Under the pieces are notes generated by a model, which saw only the letters and a list, made by a program, of their open reading frames with translations, had not been told where the DNA came from and made no database searches. 64,000 nt of DNA, from NCBI GenBank assembly GCA_015680685.1, contig MNCI01007974.1, forward strand, positions 244,723 to 308,722. The letters run 5' to 3'. A program made the position numbers and the translations under genes. The stretch is from Gnetum montanum (taxonomy: Eukaryota > Streptophyta > Gnetopsida > Gnetales > Gnetaceae). This document shows, piece by piece, positions 48,202-59,888 of this stretch. How positions within the stretch are numbered: position 1 is the first letter of the stretch; every line of letters starts with the position of its first letter.

Positions 48202-48349
48202 AGATCATGGGTTGTGCGAAATTTAGCATTTCCTGCATGCAACCGGTGCACAAGACATTAATATACAAAAGTGCCTGTATGCAATAGCCACATGACAAGA
48301 AGACACCCAGTGGCTGATAGCTGATTAAGAGAGCAACTCACTAACGTGC

Positions 48350-49440
48350 ATGGAACTAACTGAGGGAATAACTTGCACTTATATTGAAAGCATAGATGCA
48401 CTAGAGCAAGTCCGCTGCCAACTTTCAAACCTTAATCTTGAAAACATCAACTGGGGGAAGTTGGAAATCCCTGAAAAATTCAAACAAGAGCCCCTAGAAC
48501 TGAAACCATTACCCACCGATCTAGAATATATGACCCTTGAAAATGGAAAATCGGTAATCATCAACACAGGACTTACTCCCAAACAAAAAGGAAGACTACT
48601 GAAAGTAATAAACAAGTGGTCAAAAGCCTTTGCCTGGTCATATCTTGAATTAACTGGAATAGATCCTAGGATATGCCAGCATAGGATTTACATTGACCCC
48701 TCCATGAAACCTCGAAAACAACCGTAGAGATGATTGAACCCAAAATTGAAGCAAGTAGTAAAAAAAGAAATAGAACAACTTCTTAAGGTTGGGTTCATAT
48801 ATCCCATTGCTGATAGTGAATGGCTTAGCCCTATGGTGATCGTGCCTAAAAAGGGAGGCAAATGGAGGGTGTGCATAGATTTTAGGTTGTTAAACATGAT
48901 AACATTTAAGGATCACTTTCTATTTCCATTCATTGACCAAGTCTTAGACACCATAGCAGGACATCGCTATTATAGTTTTCTGGATGGCTATAGTGAATAC
49001 AACCAAATACAAATAGCCCTAGAAGACCAAGCCAAGACAACGTTCACTAGTCCTTGGGGAATGTTTGCATATAAACAAATGTTTTTTGGCTTGTGTAATG
49101 CTCCTTCCATGTTTCAATGCCTAGTTTTAAGCATATTCTAATAGTAGATAGGGAACAGAGTGGAAGTCTCTATGGATGACTTCTCCACCAATGGAACAAG
49201 TTTTGATCAAGCCCTGAACCGATTAGAGCAAGTGTTGAAAAGATGCATAGAAACCAACTTAAGGCTCAACTGGCAGAAAAGCCATTTAATGGTCCAAGAA
49301 GACATAGTACTTGGGCATAAGGTTTCACATGCAGGAATAGAGGTAGAACTAGATAAAATTAGGGTTATTCAAGAAATCACCTGTCAACCAGGGACTATCA
49401 AAGACATTTAGTCATTCCTTGGACACACTGGCTACTATGT
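48350..49440 (+). pseudogene. Reverse transcriptase of element D, truncated before RNase H
   Basis: An N-terminal linker (48350-48727) leads into the RT domain (48734-49141: DSEWLSPMVIVPKKGGKWRV, CIDFRLLN, FLDGYSEYNQI, FGLCNAPSMFQ). After two stop codons the catalytic MDDF box (VSMDDFSTNGTSFDQALNRL) lies at 49163-49222, then LRLNWQKSHLMVQEDIVLGH. MDDF (instead of YVDD or FIDD) is typical of Athila-type elements. Sequence stops resembling pol at about 49440. Confidence 0.9.
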
Positions 49441-49479
49441 AGAATGGTCAGTGTACATAACACCTCTGAGAAGGTACGA

Positions 49480-52400
49480 CCCTGCTCACTCTTTCAGATC
49501 TCCTCCTTCCAACTCAGTCATGTGGGAGATGACCACCTTTGCTAATAATTTGAAGCCCTCAATTCCTTTTTAAGTTTTTGTTTTACAAATTTCTTTAGCT
49601 TTTCTTGCTTTTGTTTTTCAACATCATTTATACCTTTTCATTTCTTTATGTGATTGTTTGTTTTGTTTGTTTTTGTTTTTGTTTTTGTTCTTATTCTTGT
49701 TTTTTTCCTTGTTTTTTGTTTTTGTTTTGTTAGATTCGTCACCTAATAAGTGCTCTTGATGGTGGTATGAATTGTATTCTATTGATTGCTAATGTTTGGT
49801 TTTTACCTTTGAGTTATAATGTTGATACTAAGGTATGGTTCTTTTGATACAATAGGCAATGAGTCCACATCATCCATGCATTCATGAATTTCTATGGTCT
49901 CTCTTGGCTTGGAACTGTATAATCCCTTTCTTTAATAATAAAATTATTAATGAATTGGTGACTGGGCATTTTTCAAACTAAAGAAGGACTCAAGGACTAC
50001 AAAGGGTGTGACTTCAAGGGGATTTTATGCATTTGTGCTAGCTATTCTCTTGGGTGCTTGGATGTTTTCTTCTTGAGTTTTCCTTACCATTTTCACATTG
50101 CTCCATTTTTGGGAAGCTAAGCCAATAAAAATAAGTCTTTGCATGGTGTGGTTCTCATGGAAAAAAAAAACAACAGTGAGAATTCAAAGCACACCCCTTA
50201 GATAAAATAATCATCTTGGCTACAAGCATTGGTCATGGAACTAAACAAATATGTTCCCTCTAACTAAGGCCCTCTCTCACTTCCTACTTTTCCCTTTCTC
50301 TTCTTCCTCGGAATGGTGGTGACTCTTTGGTGGAAGAATTTTTGTTACTTCAAGTGGATGGATTAGCCAAGTGTATTAATGCAAAGTCACTGGATGTGGA
50401 TTGTTTGAGCCTAGATTTGAAATTAGATCTACTCAGTCACATAAACCATAAATACACAAGGGGTTGTACACCACCTTGTTCTTGGGACTCCATTCCATTC
50501 TCTTCTCCCCATCATTCTTTCTCCACTTTCCACCTCATTATTGGTTGTATCAGTAGTCTATATTTTGGTTGATGCATTATTTTCTCTTTGGTGAATTCTT
50601 GGGGTTAAGTCTTTAACTCTTGCTCCCAAATGACATTTTCAGAGCCTACGGACTCTTTGAATGTGGGTTTGTTAGGGCATCAAGGGCATGAGCCTACTTT
50701 GGGGAGGACCCACTAGCATTCCTATTTTGTGCATCAGTTAACTTCTTTTCCTTAAACATTCTCGCAATCAACATTTGTTTAGTTCATTCCCATCTCTAAC
50801 ATCCATTTTATCGACATTACCATTGTTTCCTTTTCTCCATATTTCTTATTCCTTATCTTTTTCCATTCTATCACTACTAAAGGATCACTTTTAGTCATGG
50901 GCCCCCTGGTTCAATTTTTTCAATTTTTTCTAGCCCCTACACTTTGGGTAGTTACCAGTGTTATATCTCTAGAATCCATATTAGCCATATCACAACTCAC
51001 CCAATAGACCTTACACCAAGGAAAGGTATCAACTATATTGTGATTTAATTATCCTTGATCATATGTGAAACACCACAAAATTTTGGCCTAGCATTTTTAG
51101 ACAAGAATCAAGCTAAGTCATGCTGCTGTCCAATATGAGTACAACATGACCAAACTTGAGAGCCTCCAAAATAGCATGAAATGACATATAATGGAGTGAG
51201 AAATGGAGCAAGAAAGGTCCCCCTGGGGCCCACAGGTGACTACACCAACTTTCGACATCCAGTATCAAAAGTTTCGAGCTCAAAATGCTTGGTTTTGGCT
51301 AAGTATAATTTGGCTACATTTTCAGATGCTGCTCAGCGTAAGGCTCAACGTCACCAACTTTTGGAGCCCCGAAAATGAGTCAAAATAGGCCGAAATCAAG
51401 CACAGGGACCCCCCATGACCTTCACCAAGGTCTCCAGTAGGTCCCAACCTCTAGAAAATTAAGATTTGGGCCTCAAATATGCCACTTTGACTTGGTGATG
51501 CTTGGGTTATTTTTCAAACTCTCCTAAGCGTAGGGCTCAACATCAGCAACTTTTGGAGCACTAAAACTAAGTCAAAACAGGTCAAAATTGAGCACAAGGA
51601 CCCCCCATGACCTTCACCAAGGTCCCTAGTAGGTCCTAGCCTCCATAAAATAAAGATTTAGGTATCAAATATGCTACTTTGACTTCGTGACACTGGGGTT
51701 ATTTTTCAGATGCTACTCAGCGTAAGACTCAGCGTCACCAACCAAAACAGGGCCAAAACGACATCCAAATTAGCCCAAATTTGGCACACAGAACCCTCAT
51801 GACCATGGCATGCAGATCCACTCTAAAAATGGGTCTCACAAATAAAAAATAGGTTCAAAATGCACTATTTTCAGGTCATACGCTGTTAGTGATGTTGACG
51901 TTGACGTTGACGTTGACGCCAGAAGAGGCTACGCACACATCAGAGCCAGATCCATGCACATTGGAGGCTTTGCCAGCATAAAAAAAAGCACAGATCTATA
52001 GATCCAGAGGCCAGACATCTAGATCCACTCTTGTACTTTAACATTCTTTGTAAATTTTTTCATTTTTCAACGTATCAACCTCTTACGTTGTGGATTACAC
52101 ATGTTAGCATAAGAGATCTTGATCATGCTACACGTTGTACATTGTAACATTTCGTTCATCTGGTCAATGCACATACCTGTCACCTGATCTGAAGTTTTCT
52201 TACCTCACAGCCACTGATCTTCTCCCAGATCCAAATCTCATGCCTAAAATCCTATAAATCTCCTGTTCTTCCACTAGATCAGGGTTCAGAAAATTCAAAT
52301 CTCATACACTTAAGAAATCTAGACATCAATCTCATACGTTGGACTTCATATAGATTGGACATTGTACACCTGCAACCCAAAAAAAAACTTGCATCTTCCC

Positions 52401-53216
52401 AGCATTCGTTTTCATCCACCGGGGCTAAACGTCCACCTTGCGAATCACTCTGCAACTATGTTCTGACCGGTGCACATTTTAATCATTTATCAATACAAAT
52501 AGTTTACATTATTGTCTAGATTCATGCAGTTTACATTATTGTTCCTATTCACATTTTTCCTATTTTCATTATTTATCATTTAAATAGTTTACATTCATTT
52601 TCATTCGTTTATGTTCAGCTTTGCATTTGTTTACATATAACCCAATGCATTGCAATTACATACGTTCGGGGAAGTCCTCGTTTGATCCACGTGCAGACCA
52701 TTCAAGGCACTCTACCTTCGTTGATTTCTAGCTTGCCCTCAGGAAAAAGCAGGGTCTTACTATTTCATCCGTAGATCTCTCGGTGTCTGTTCATTCCAAC
52801 CTCTCATCGATGATTTCGGATGGTACAATATGTGACTACGTTGTGTGTGCAGATGGCAATCATACAGCAATGGATTGGACCTAGAGAAAACACTTAGGAT
52901 GGACTAGTGCTAGAACGGTTTTGCAAGGAACAAGATTGATAGTGTAGTTATAGATGGACAACAGAAGGTGCAATCCTGGTGTCGGTAGCAACACGTCTTC
53001 TTCTTTTCTCTCTCTCTCTTCTCTCTCAACTACCAAACAAGGCTAGATGTCAATTGTGTATAGTGTTCATTCTTGTAGTCATGAATACTAATATTGTCAT
53101 GTATTGTAATAATTGATCCATTCACACATCATCCCATTCACCATTAGTTGTCATTCAAGTCAATAATCTCGTACCTTCACAATATTTTGTAAGGAACTTG
53201 AGGATGAGTTTTCATT
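49480..53216 (+). other. Long non-coding 3' region of element D
   Basis: Family spacer without an intact ORF. It begins with the post-integrase block (49490-49560) and carries the conserved CCTACGGACTC...GGGCAT...CTTTGGGGAGGACCCACT block (50645-50715). The 192-bp tandem repeat lies at about 51150-51800. Four perfect GTTGAC units (51894-51917), a TATA-like CCTATAAATCTCC (52248-52260) and an acceptor-like TTGTGTGTGCAG directly before ATGGCAATC (52841-52861) mark where ORF3 would start. The remaining 350 bp before the polypurine tract are too short for ORF3. Confidence 0.7.
51150..51800 (+). repeat. 192-bp-period tandem repeat in element D
   Basis: The anchor word (CAGCGTAAGGCTCAACGTCACC and variants) occurs at 51334, 51526 and 51718, exactly 192 bp apart. 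Each unit also has GGACCCCCCATGACCTTCACC followed by AAGGTC and a GCCACTTTGACTT-like segment. About three imperfect units are present. I did not find them in element E's spacer. Confidence 0.9.
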
Positions 53217-53230
53217 CAGTCATGGGGGTA
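53217..53230 (+). other. Polypurine tract of element D
   Basis: CAGTCATGGGGGTA ends exactly at the LTR's TGATGAG. Confidence 0.85.
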
Positions 53231-54024
53231 TGATGAGCTGTGATATCATGTATGCAATATCACATCCACCATGCAATATTGCGTCCTGCCTCATCTTCTA
53301 TAAATAAGAGGTGGTGCCCTTTGTTCCAGAGAGTTAAACTTATATCCTTAGCCAAATTCTTGTAGTTTTGTTATTCCAAAGTTAGAATTATTTCTCTGTG
53401 CTTGCAGTAGGAGTCATAGAGTGAATGAATCTTTATTTGAGCAATTTATACCTAAGCATAATTTTGTGTACAGCAATAAAGACAAACTTTATGATAAACC
53501 TTGCAACATACAAATTAAGCTAATTAGTAATTAATTATTGTTTAATGATTTTCTAGTTAATTGATATCTTTCTCAACCTTCAACCCTCTTAGTCAAATAC
53601 ACTCAATACGACTGATTCGAGCATGCGTGTAGCACTTGGTAACCCAGTAATGATTAGCATTTGGTAATCCCAGTAGCATTGCACTAGTTCAAGATGTGTA
53701 CGACAAGTGGGAATGGATACTGGTGTTAGGAACATTTAGAACCTAGTTAATGAATAGTTAATGTAAGTTAGTCACTTAGTTTTCTCTCCCTTTCCTTTAT
53801 TAGCATAAGACATAAAAAATATAAAAGCTATAAAAAATCATATCCCTCAAGCTTACTTAACCATACAACCATGACAATACAAGTAAGTTTGGGAAGACAA
53901 CGATTAATTAAACCTGAGTGTTCCATTAAGGCGCATAAGCACTTAGTCCTTGGAGTTTGACCGGATCACGCGTGAAATGCTCATATTTGTATGGTTGAGT
54001 GTAGGGGTACCTTGCCACTCATCA
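53231..54024 (+). repeat. 3' LTR of element D
   Basis: 794 bp, TGATGAGC...ACTCATCA, followed at once by the target duplication AGTAT. Its palindrome array (GATATCATGTATGCAATATC, 53242-53261, and following) has diverged in sequence from the 5' LTR while TATAAATA and the downstream part are well conserved. Confidence 0.95.
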
Positions 54025-54029
54025 AGTAT

Positions 54030-55600
54030 CAAAATGGATCTAGAAGGAACTTGGGAAATGAGAACCCAAATCATAGCTATAGAATATCCTTGTAAAGTGC
54101 ATAATTAAGGTGATCCATTTACCAACTCATTCAAGTTCCAAACTAAGGCCATACCATTAGCAATGGCCTTGCATTGTTATACTCCTCATTTCCTACCACC
54201 ATGAGACTATAACCACAATAGAGAATGATTATCAATCCAGGAGGGAAAGAAAAGAAAAGAAGGAAGTAGTCAAAGATGATAAAAAATAAATTTGGTCCTT
54301 AGTTAGAGTGATACCTTCAAGCATGGGTAACATATCTTTCTAACCTCATAACCAATGCTTATATCCTAAGATATCTTCAAAGAGATGTGTTTTCATTCCT
54401 TTTTTTAAAAGAAATCACATGTAATAAAAATGTACTTACTTTTTCGATTACAAGAAGGGTGATGATACATTTCATGAGTATTCATAAGACTTAAGAAGAG
54501 AGTTAAGTAAAGAATTCAATAAATCTCCTTGAGATCACACCATTTTTCATTTCCACTTGGTCCTTTACCCATTTTTTGGTTAATGAGATCACAAGTTACT
54601 TTTAGTTTTAGTGTGAAAGAATCATAATGCTACCATGATACAAATCTCACTTTGAGATAGATGGAATAGGTGGATGTCATAAGCTCAATATCTAGTACCA
54701 TTATAGTACTAACAACTTGTTAATAGATAGCATAATCCAAAAACAAAGTAGGCCTATATATATAAATGATAATTTTGATAACTACATTTAGTAATTATGA
54801 AAATTCACAACAACAACAAAATAAAATCAAACATTGTAAGAAAGATAAAGAAAAAAACATGAATGGAAATGAACTAAAGTAAAGTAAAAGTAAAATAGAT
54901 AAGAAAATCAAAAGATAAAGAAAATGAAAAATGCATGAAAAAATAATGTAAACAAAAAAGAATAAAAATTTCATCCTTTCCAAGATGTTATGATACATGG
55001 TCCTCTTCCCCATAACTAACTTGAAAGGAGGATATTCTAAAAATGAAGTGAGCTTGACCTTGTGTTAATGTATTATGGCCATTATTTGTTACTCAAAATA
55101 TTTAAAGGATTTTAGTTCTTAAATGTTGACTAGCATGTGCTTTTGAGGATTTTTTGGGTGGTAGATTGTCATAGCCCTAGAAGGAAAAGTTGAAGGTATA
55201 ATGTATGGTTCTTTTCACAGTGTATGGAACTTACTTCATTGAGGCATATGCATGGATTCTAATAGAGAACCTTGTCTCCTAGTTGAAATGTAACTTTCAT
55301 GATTCAAGCATTATCTCATTGTCTATGGTATGTCTTGTGTACTTCATTCATCATCAAGGTTATCCTTCTATTCTCATCCAGTATGTCAAGTATCACTAGT
55401 CTTTTCTTTTATGATATTTCAATGTTCAAGTCAAGGTCACATGCAATTGTGAGTATACATATTTTGATTTGAATTTAAAGCTTAGTCAAATTTCTATACA
55501 CTAACTTATAAGGAGAGTAGCCTATAGGAGGTTTCCAGATTGAGAGAGATTAATAGAGCATCATTGAGTTTGGTGCTCCAATCCTTCTTATATCTACTAA
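54030..55600 (-). other. Athila-like spacer, right flank of the nested insertion
   Basis: Same family spacer as 39524-40985, minus orientation, no coding sequence. Together with 43800-44234 it is the interrupted spacer of the older host element. Confidence 0.6.
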
Positions 55601-55796
55601 TGGTTCTTATCAAAATTCTTATGATATTTCAATTAGTAACTTCAACTTATCTATTGGCTTGGGGGTGGTAAGGACTTACAAGTTTATGTTCCACCCCTTA
55701 GAGTTACATCAACTTCCAAAATATGGCACTAGTAAAATGGGTCTCATTATTTCAAATGTGTATCATAGGTATACCAAACATGTTTATGACCTATTG

Positions 55797-56100
55797 CTAA
55801 AAGAATTGAGCTAGGGTAAAAGAGGTATAGTTAGTAATAGATTTAAATTTAGCCCATTTAATAAAATAATCAATAGTAACAATAATGTAATACTTCCCAT
55901 TGAACAAAAAAGTGATGGATCCTATAAAATCAATTCTCCAAAGGTCCAAAGTTTCCAATGGTTGAATCAACTGTTGCGGTCCTTCCATCTTAGTTTGTAT
56001 CCCTGCATCTAACTAACATTGCTCACATGAATGGGTGAAATGATGGGAATCCTTGAAGATTGTAGCTCAAAAATATCCTATCATTAGGATTTTTATGGTT
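55797..56100 (-). pseudogene. Athila-like integrase fragment (host element)
   Basis: The minus strand (55988-55797) reads LETLDLWRIDFIGSI and KYYIIVTIDYFIKWAKF, the region of the first catalytic Asp (DFxGP and IDYFxKW motifs). The zinc-binding part toward 56100 is decayed (HFTHSCEQC-like). At about 56105 the sequence changes to plus-strand RNase H, an inverted junction. Confidence 0.75.
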
Positions 56101-56149
56101 TTTTTCCTTCATGCATAATGGCGCCCACAACGGTCCTTATAAGCATCCT

Positions 56150-56545
56150 AGAGAACTTGCAATTACATCACTATGAAGAAAAAATTAATGGCAGTGGTGT
56201 ATGCTCTTGAAAAGTTTAGGCACAATGTGCTTGGCTACAAAGTATTTATGCACACGGACCATAGTGTAATCCACTTCCTCATGAACAAGCCAATAGTGAG
56301 CCCTCATAACATATGATGGCTTGTGATCTTGTAGGAATTCAATCTCACAATGGTGGATCAAAAAGGAACTAATAATGTGGTTTTTAACCACCTCTCTCAC
56401 TTAAGATGGGATAATATAGAGGAGAAGAGCCTAATCTACAATCAATTTCTAGACGAACTCCTCTTTATGAAAGCAATATATGATCAAACACCCACAGAAA
56501 CAACATCGTATGATGACATCCTCACATATCTTCTCACTTAGGAGA
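56150..56545 (+). pseudogene. RNase H fragment of element E
   Basis: KKLMAVVYALEKFRHNVLGY, VFMHTDHSVIHFLMNKP, and after stops EFNLTMVDQKGTNNVV..HLSHL follow the Ty3/gypsy RNase H order (E..A...A...FR, V.TDH..L, F.....KG..N..AD.LSR). RNase H removes the RNA template. The 5' pol part is missing at the inverted junction near 56105. Confidence 0.8.
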
Positions 56546-56631
56546 TGCCACAAGATATTTACTTTAGAAAGAAGCAACAATGTTTTCATTAGGCCAAATA
56601 CTTCATATAAATCAATGGACACCTCTACAAG

Positions 56632-57750
56632 GTGTGCACTAGTGGCCTAATTTGTTGGTGTGTCCATGATGAAGATCAACTGTGCATTCTCCAGGATGCT
56701 CATGAAGGGCCTTGTAGAGGCCACTATGTAGGAAGATGCATGTCCATAAAAATTATGATGGTAGGATACTATTGGCCTACAATATTTAGGGATGTCCATC
56801 AATTTGTTCAATCTTGTGAACATTATCAACAAAATGATGGGATGACCACTCAAATGGAAGATTCTCAACAATGGATTCAACCATTGGAGACTTTTGACAT
56901 ATGGGGCATTGACTTCATGGGTCCCATCACACCCATGTTTAATGAAAAGGCATATATCATCATAGCAATTGACTACTACACAAAATGGGTAGAAGCAATA
57001 GTTGTTACTAATTGTACATCATCCACTACTACTAGATTTATACAACAAAATGTCATAAACATGTATGGGGTGCCACATGCACTAATTTTTGACAATGGAA
57101 CTCATTTCATAGGTGCCAATTTTAGAAAATTGATGCAATGCTCAGGGTTTGAACTTAAATTAACAACATCCTACCACCCCCAAGCTAATGGCCAAGTAGA
57201 GGTAACTAACCAAGAGATCATAAAGATCTTAATAAGAAACATAAGCAAATATAGGATAGATTGGAGCACCAAACTCAATGATGCCATCTAGGATTATCAC
57301 TCAACATGGAAACTCCCTATTGGCTACTCTCCCTACGAGTTAGTGTATGGAAAACCTCCAATGCTCTCGATCTAGTCCAAGCTCTGTACACTCTTAACAA
57401 CCTATGATTTAGATCTTCACCTAAGTCTAACATAGAAAGAAAGATTGATCAACTGAAATGTGCTAGATGAAAATCGATTGGTGATCCTATTTTTGAATGA
57501 GGTGCACAAGGAATTCAAAAAACAATGTCATGACCTCAAAATATAGAAAGTAACATTTCAACTAGGTGATAAGTTTGTCTATTGGAACCTACACATGTAC
57601 CCTAGAAGAAAAAATTTCAAATGTTGTGGAAGGGACCTTATATAATTTATCAAACCTTTTCCTTTAAGGCCATGTTAATTTACAAGCCTAAAATCCCAAA
57701 TAAAAAGTGGTAGATCAACATCCAACAAGTGAAACGTTTCCTAGAGCCAA
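56632..57750 (+). pseudogene. Integrase of element E, nearly complete core
   Basis: The longest pol ORF in the window (219 residues). It has a zinc-binding N-domain (DAHEGPCRGHYVG, WPTIFRDVHQFVQSCEHYQQ), the first catalytic Asp in IWGIDFMGPI with IAIDYYTKWVEAI, the second Asp in LIFDNGTHFIGANF, and the Glu region in SYHPQANGQVEVTNQEI. After a stop at 57291 the C-terminal domain continues in mixed frames to about 57750 (VTFQLGDKFVYW). Order and motifs are canonical; the stops make it inactive. Confidence 0.9.
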
Positions 57751-59330
57751 GATAAGCTAGTGCAACTACTACCTCAATGGATGGACAACCACATTCCATT
57801 TTTCGAATCTCCTCCTTCCAACTTAGCCATGGGGGAGATGGCCATCCATGCTAATGATCCATATGGCTTCTCAATTTTTCTACTTTTTGCTTTTTTTTTT
57901 TCACATTTTTGATGATACAAGTTATTTATTTTACGAATTTTTGATTTTCAAATTTTTCCCAATTTTGCACCATCATTAGTACCTTTGAAATTTTCTTGAT
58001 TATTTTACACTTTCTTATATGTTTTACTTTGTTTTGTTTAAGTATGAATTTTCATTATTTTTGCTAATAAAAGTGCTTTATTGATACAAGACACAGTGCC
58101 ACTATTATTGTTTTCTAATGATGGTTTGTGCTGAATGTTATGATTGTCAATGTCTAGTTTCTATTTTTGAATTCTGATCTCTAATGACTATGACATGGTT
58201 AAATTTTCATGGAATAGGCAGTGAGTCCACATCATCTACCCATCCAATAAACTCTATGGGTTTCCTTGTTCTAGGAGTTTGAAGTTCCTTCCATTAATGA
58301 AAATTTTAATCAATTGGTAACCTTGGTAGTTCCAAAATTGTGAAATATTTAAAGGTTTGTAGAGGATGTGACTTCAAGGGGACTCAATACTCTTTATACT
58401 CTTTTGCTTACTTGAGTGCTTAGGTGTTTTTCATGAACTTCTTACCATTCCATCCCAACCACTAATAGGACAACAGGTAAAGTCTTTGCATTGTGTGGTT
58501 CCCATTTCAAAAAAAAAATAAAACATGATGGGAATTCAAAGCATGCCCTTTAGATAAATACACGAGCTACAAACACTAGTTATGGGACTAGAAAGACATG
58601 CACCCATGCTTGAAAGTCCCCTCTAATTAAGGCCCTCTCTCTCTCTCACTTCCTACTTCTCTTTTCTTCTCTTTTTGGAATGGTTGTTGTTTTATGAGAG
58701 TACTCTTATGTCTTGAATGGGAAGATCAGTCTTGGAGTGGAGATGCAAAGTCATTGAAAGAGGTTGGTTTTGGTCTAGACTAAGGATGGATCTTCCTAGG
58801 TTATTTTAAATACATATTTCACAAGGGACTTTTTATGACCTTAATTTAAGATTCCATCTCACCTTCTGAATCATCCATCTATGTTGCCATAACTTACCTC
58901 ACTACTGATTTCTATGTTATGCTTGATGTCTTAGTTTGACGAGTTGGAATTATTGGATAGATTCTTTTTGGTTGGTCCTTAACTTTTCATGACCATTAAT
59001 CAACTATGGGGCCCACGAACTCCTTAGTTGGGGTTATGCAAGGGAAACAAGGGTAGATACCTGCTATGAGGAGGATCCACTTGAATATCTCTTAGGTTGG
59101 TTAGTTATGTTCCTTACCTTAAGCATTGTTACAATCCTATCTTTCACATATTCCATTTTGCACATCACTCTATGCTCCTTGAACTCTCATACTCAATCCC
59201 ATTTTGCCATTTTTCCTAATTTTTTTAATTTTTGGGACTTCAACACTCTCTTCTCACATTTTCATCATGATCATGGCTGTTTGGACTTCCATTTGACCAT
59301 AATTTCATTCAAAATCTCTTTGTAATTTTC
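57751..59330 (+). other. Post-integrase spacer of element E
   Basis: No gene. It begins with CTCCTCCTTCCAACTTAGCCATGG (57808-57831), the same block that follows the deleted pol in element D. It includes CTAATTAAGGCCCTCTCTC (near 58624) and the GGGGCCCACGAACTC...GAGGAGGATCCACTTG landmark (59008-59093). Confidence 0.65.
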
Positions 59331-59339
59331 AAGTTTTGA

Positions 59340-59450
59340 CCAAGTCAACGAAAGTTAATGATGGTCAATATTTGCATTGACAAGGCCCCATTGATGTAGT
59401 CAACCACATTGACAAAACCCCATCGATGCAAGACAAAAATACTATAAATA
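59340..59450 (+). promoter_or_regulatory. Internal repeat array plus TATA box upstream of ORF3, element E
   Basis: Two units of the type CATTGACAAGGCCCCATTGA / CATTGACAAAACCCCATCGA (59376-59427) precede ACTATAAATATTTC (59441-59454). The units match those in this element's own LTR (GTTGACTAGGCCCCAT, TTGATGCAGTCAATTGCATC at 62997-63115). A donor-like GAGGTAAGC lies near 59594 and an acceptor-like GATTATAG ends at 59888, just before the ORF3 ATG. Promoter and intron roles are inferred. Confidence 0.5.
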
Positions 59451-59888
59451 TTTCTGAACACATAGGAATTTTTCACATTTGGTCCAAAACGCCCAAGGAG
59501 TTTTTGCAATTTTTAGAGCCCAAAACCATCCCAAATGTATAACTCTCACACTATTTATCCAAATGATCCTATTCTTTGATCTTGCAATTACTAGAGGTAA
59601 GCACTTAGTTGTGGGGGTAGCAAATCCCAAGGTTTTGATGATAAATTTTTTGAAATTTTTTCTAACTCTCCTATAGGGTTAAGTGATAAATGCTATTAAA
59701 TCACTAATTTTTGACAATTTAACCCTTCCAACAACTTCTGCAAACCAAAGATTAAATTAGTAAGTAACTACTTAATCTATCTAGCCATAATCACACCTTA
59801 GCCAAATATAATCCCCTCATGAGACAAGGTATTCTAGTCATTCTAAGTTAAATAATAATTACTAATCCATTGTTATGTATGATTATAG

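Larger units (their letters stand above)
44235..54024 (+). mobile_element. Element D: nested Athila-like retrotransposon with full LTR pair
   Basis: A 9.8-kb insertion has LTRs 44235-45023 and 53231-54024, tRNA-Asp primer site (45025), gag, protease, RT, a long 3' region, polypurine tract (53217-53230) and target duplication AGTAT (44230-44234, 54025-54029). RNase H and integrase are missing: RT sequence ending near 49440 is joined within about 50 bp to the post-integrase spacer (CTCCTCCTTCCAACTCAGTCATG near 49500, matching 57810-57840 in element E). ORF3 is reduced to its acceptor-ATG context at 52840-52860. The element is therefore defective. It sits in the spacer of an older minus-strand relative, whose halves are 43800-44234 and 54030-55600. 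Confidence 0.93.

Noticed and set aside
51150-51800. CRISPR-like array
   Set aside because: The units are 192 bp, imperfect and without unique spacers, and they lie in a plant retrotransposon.
52980-53030. CT-rich microsatellite
   Set aside because: A short, ordinary low-complexity run; the similar one at 58630-58660 is also unremarkable.
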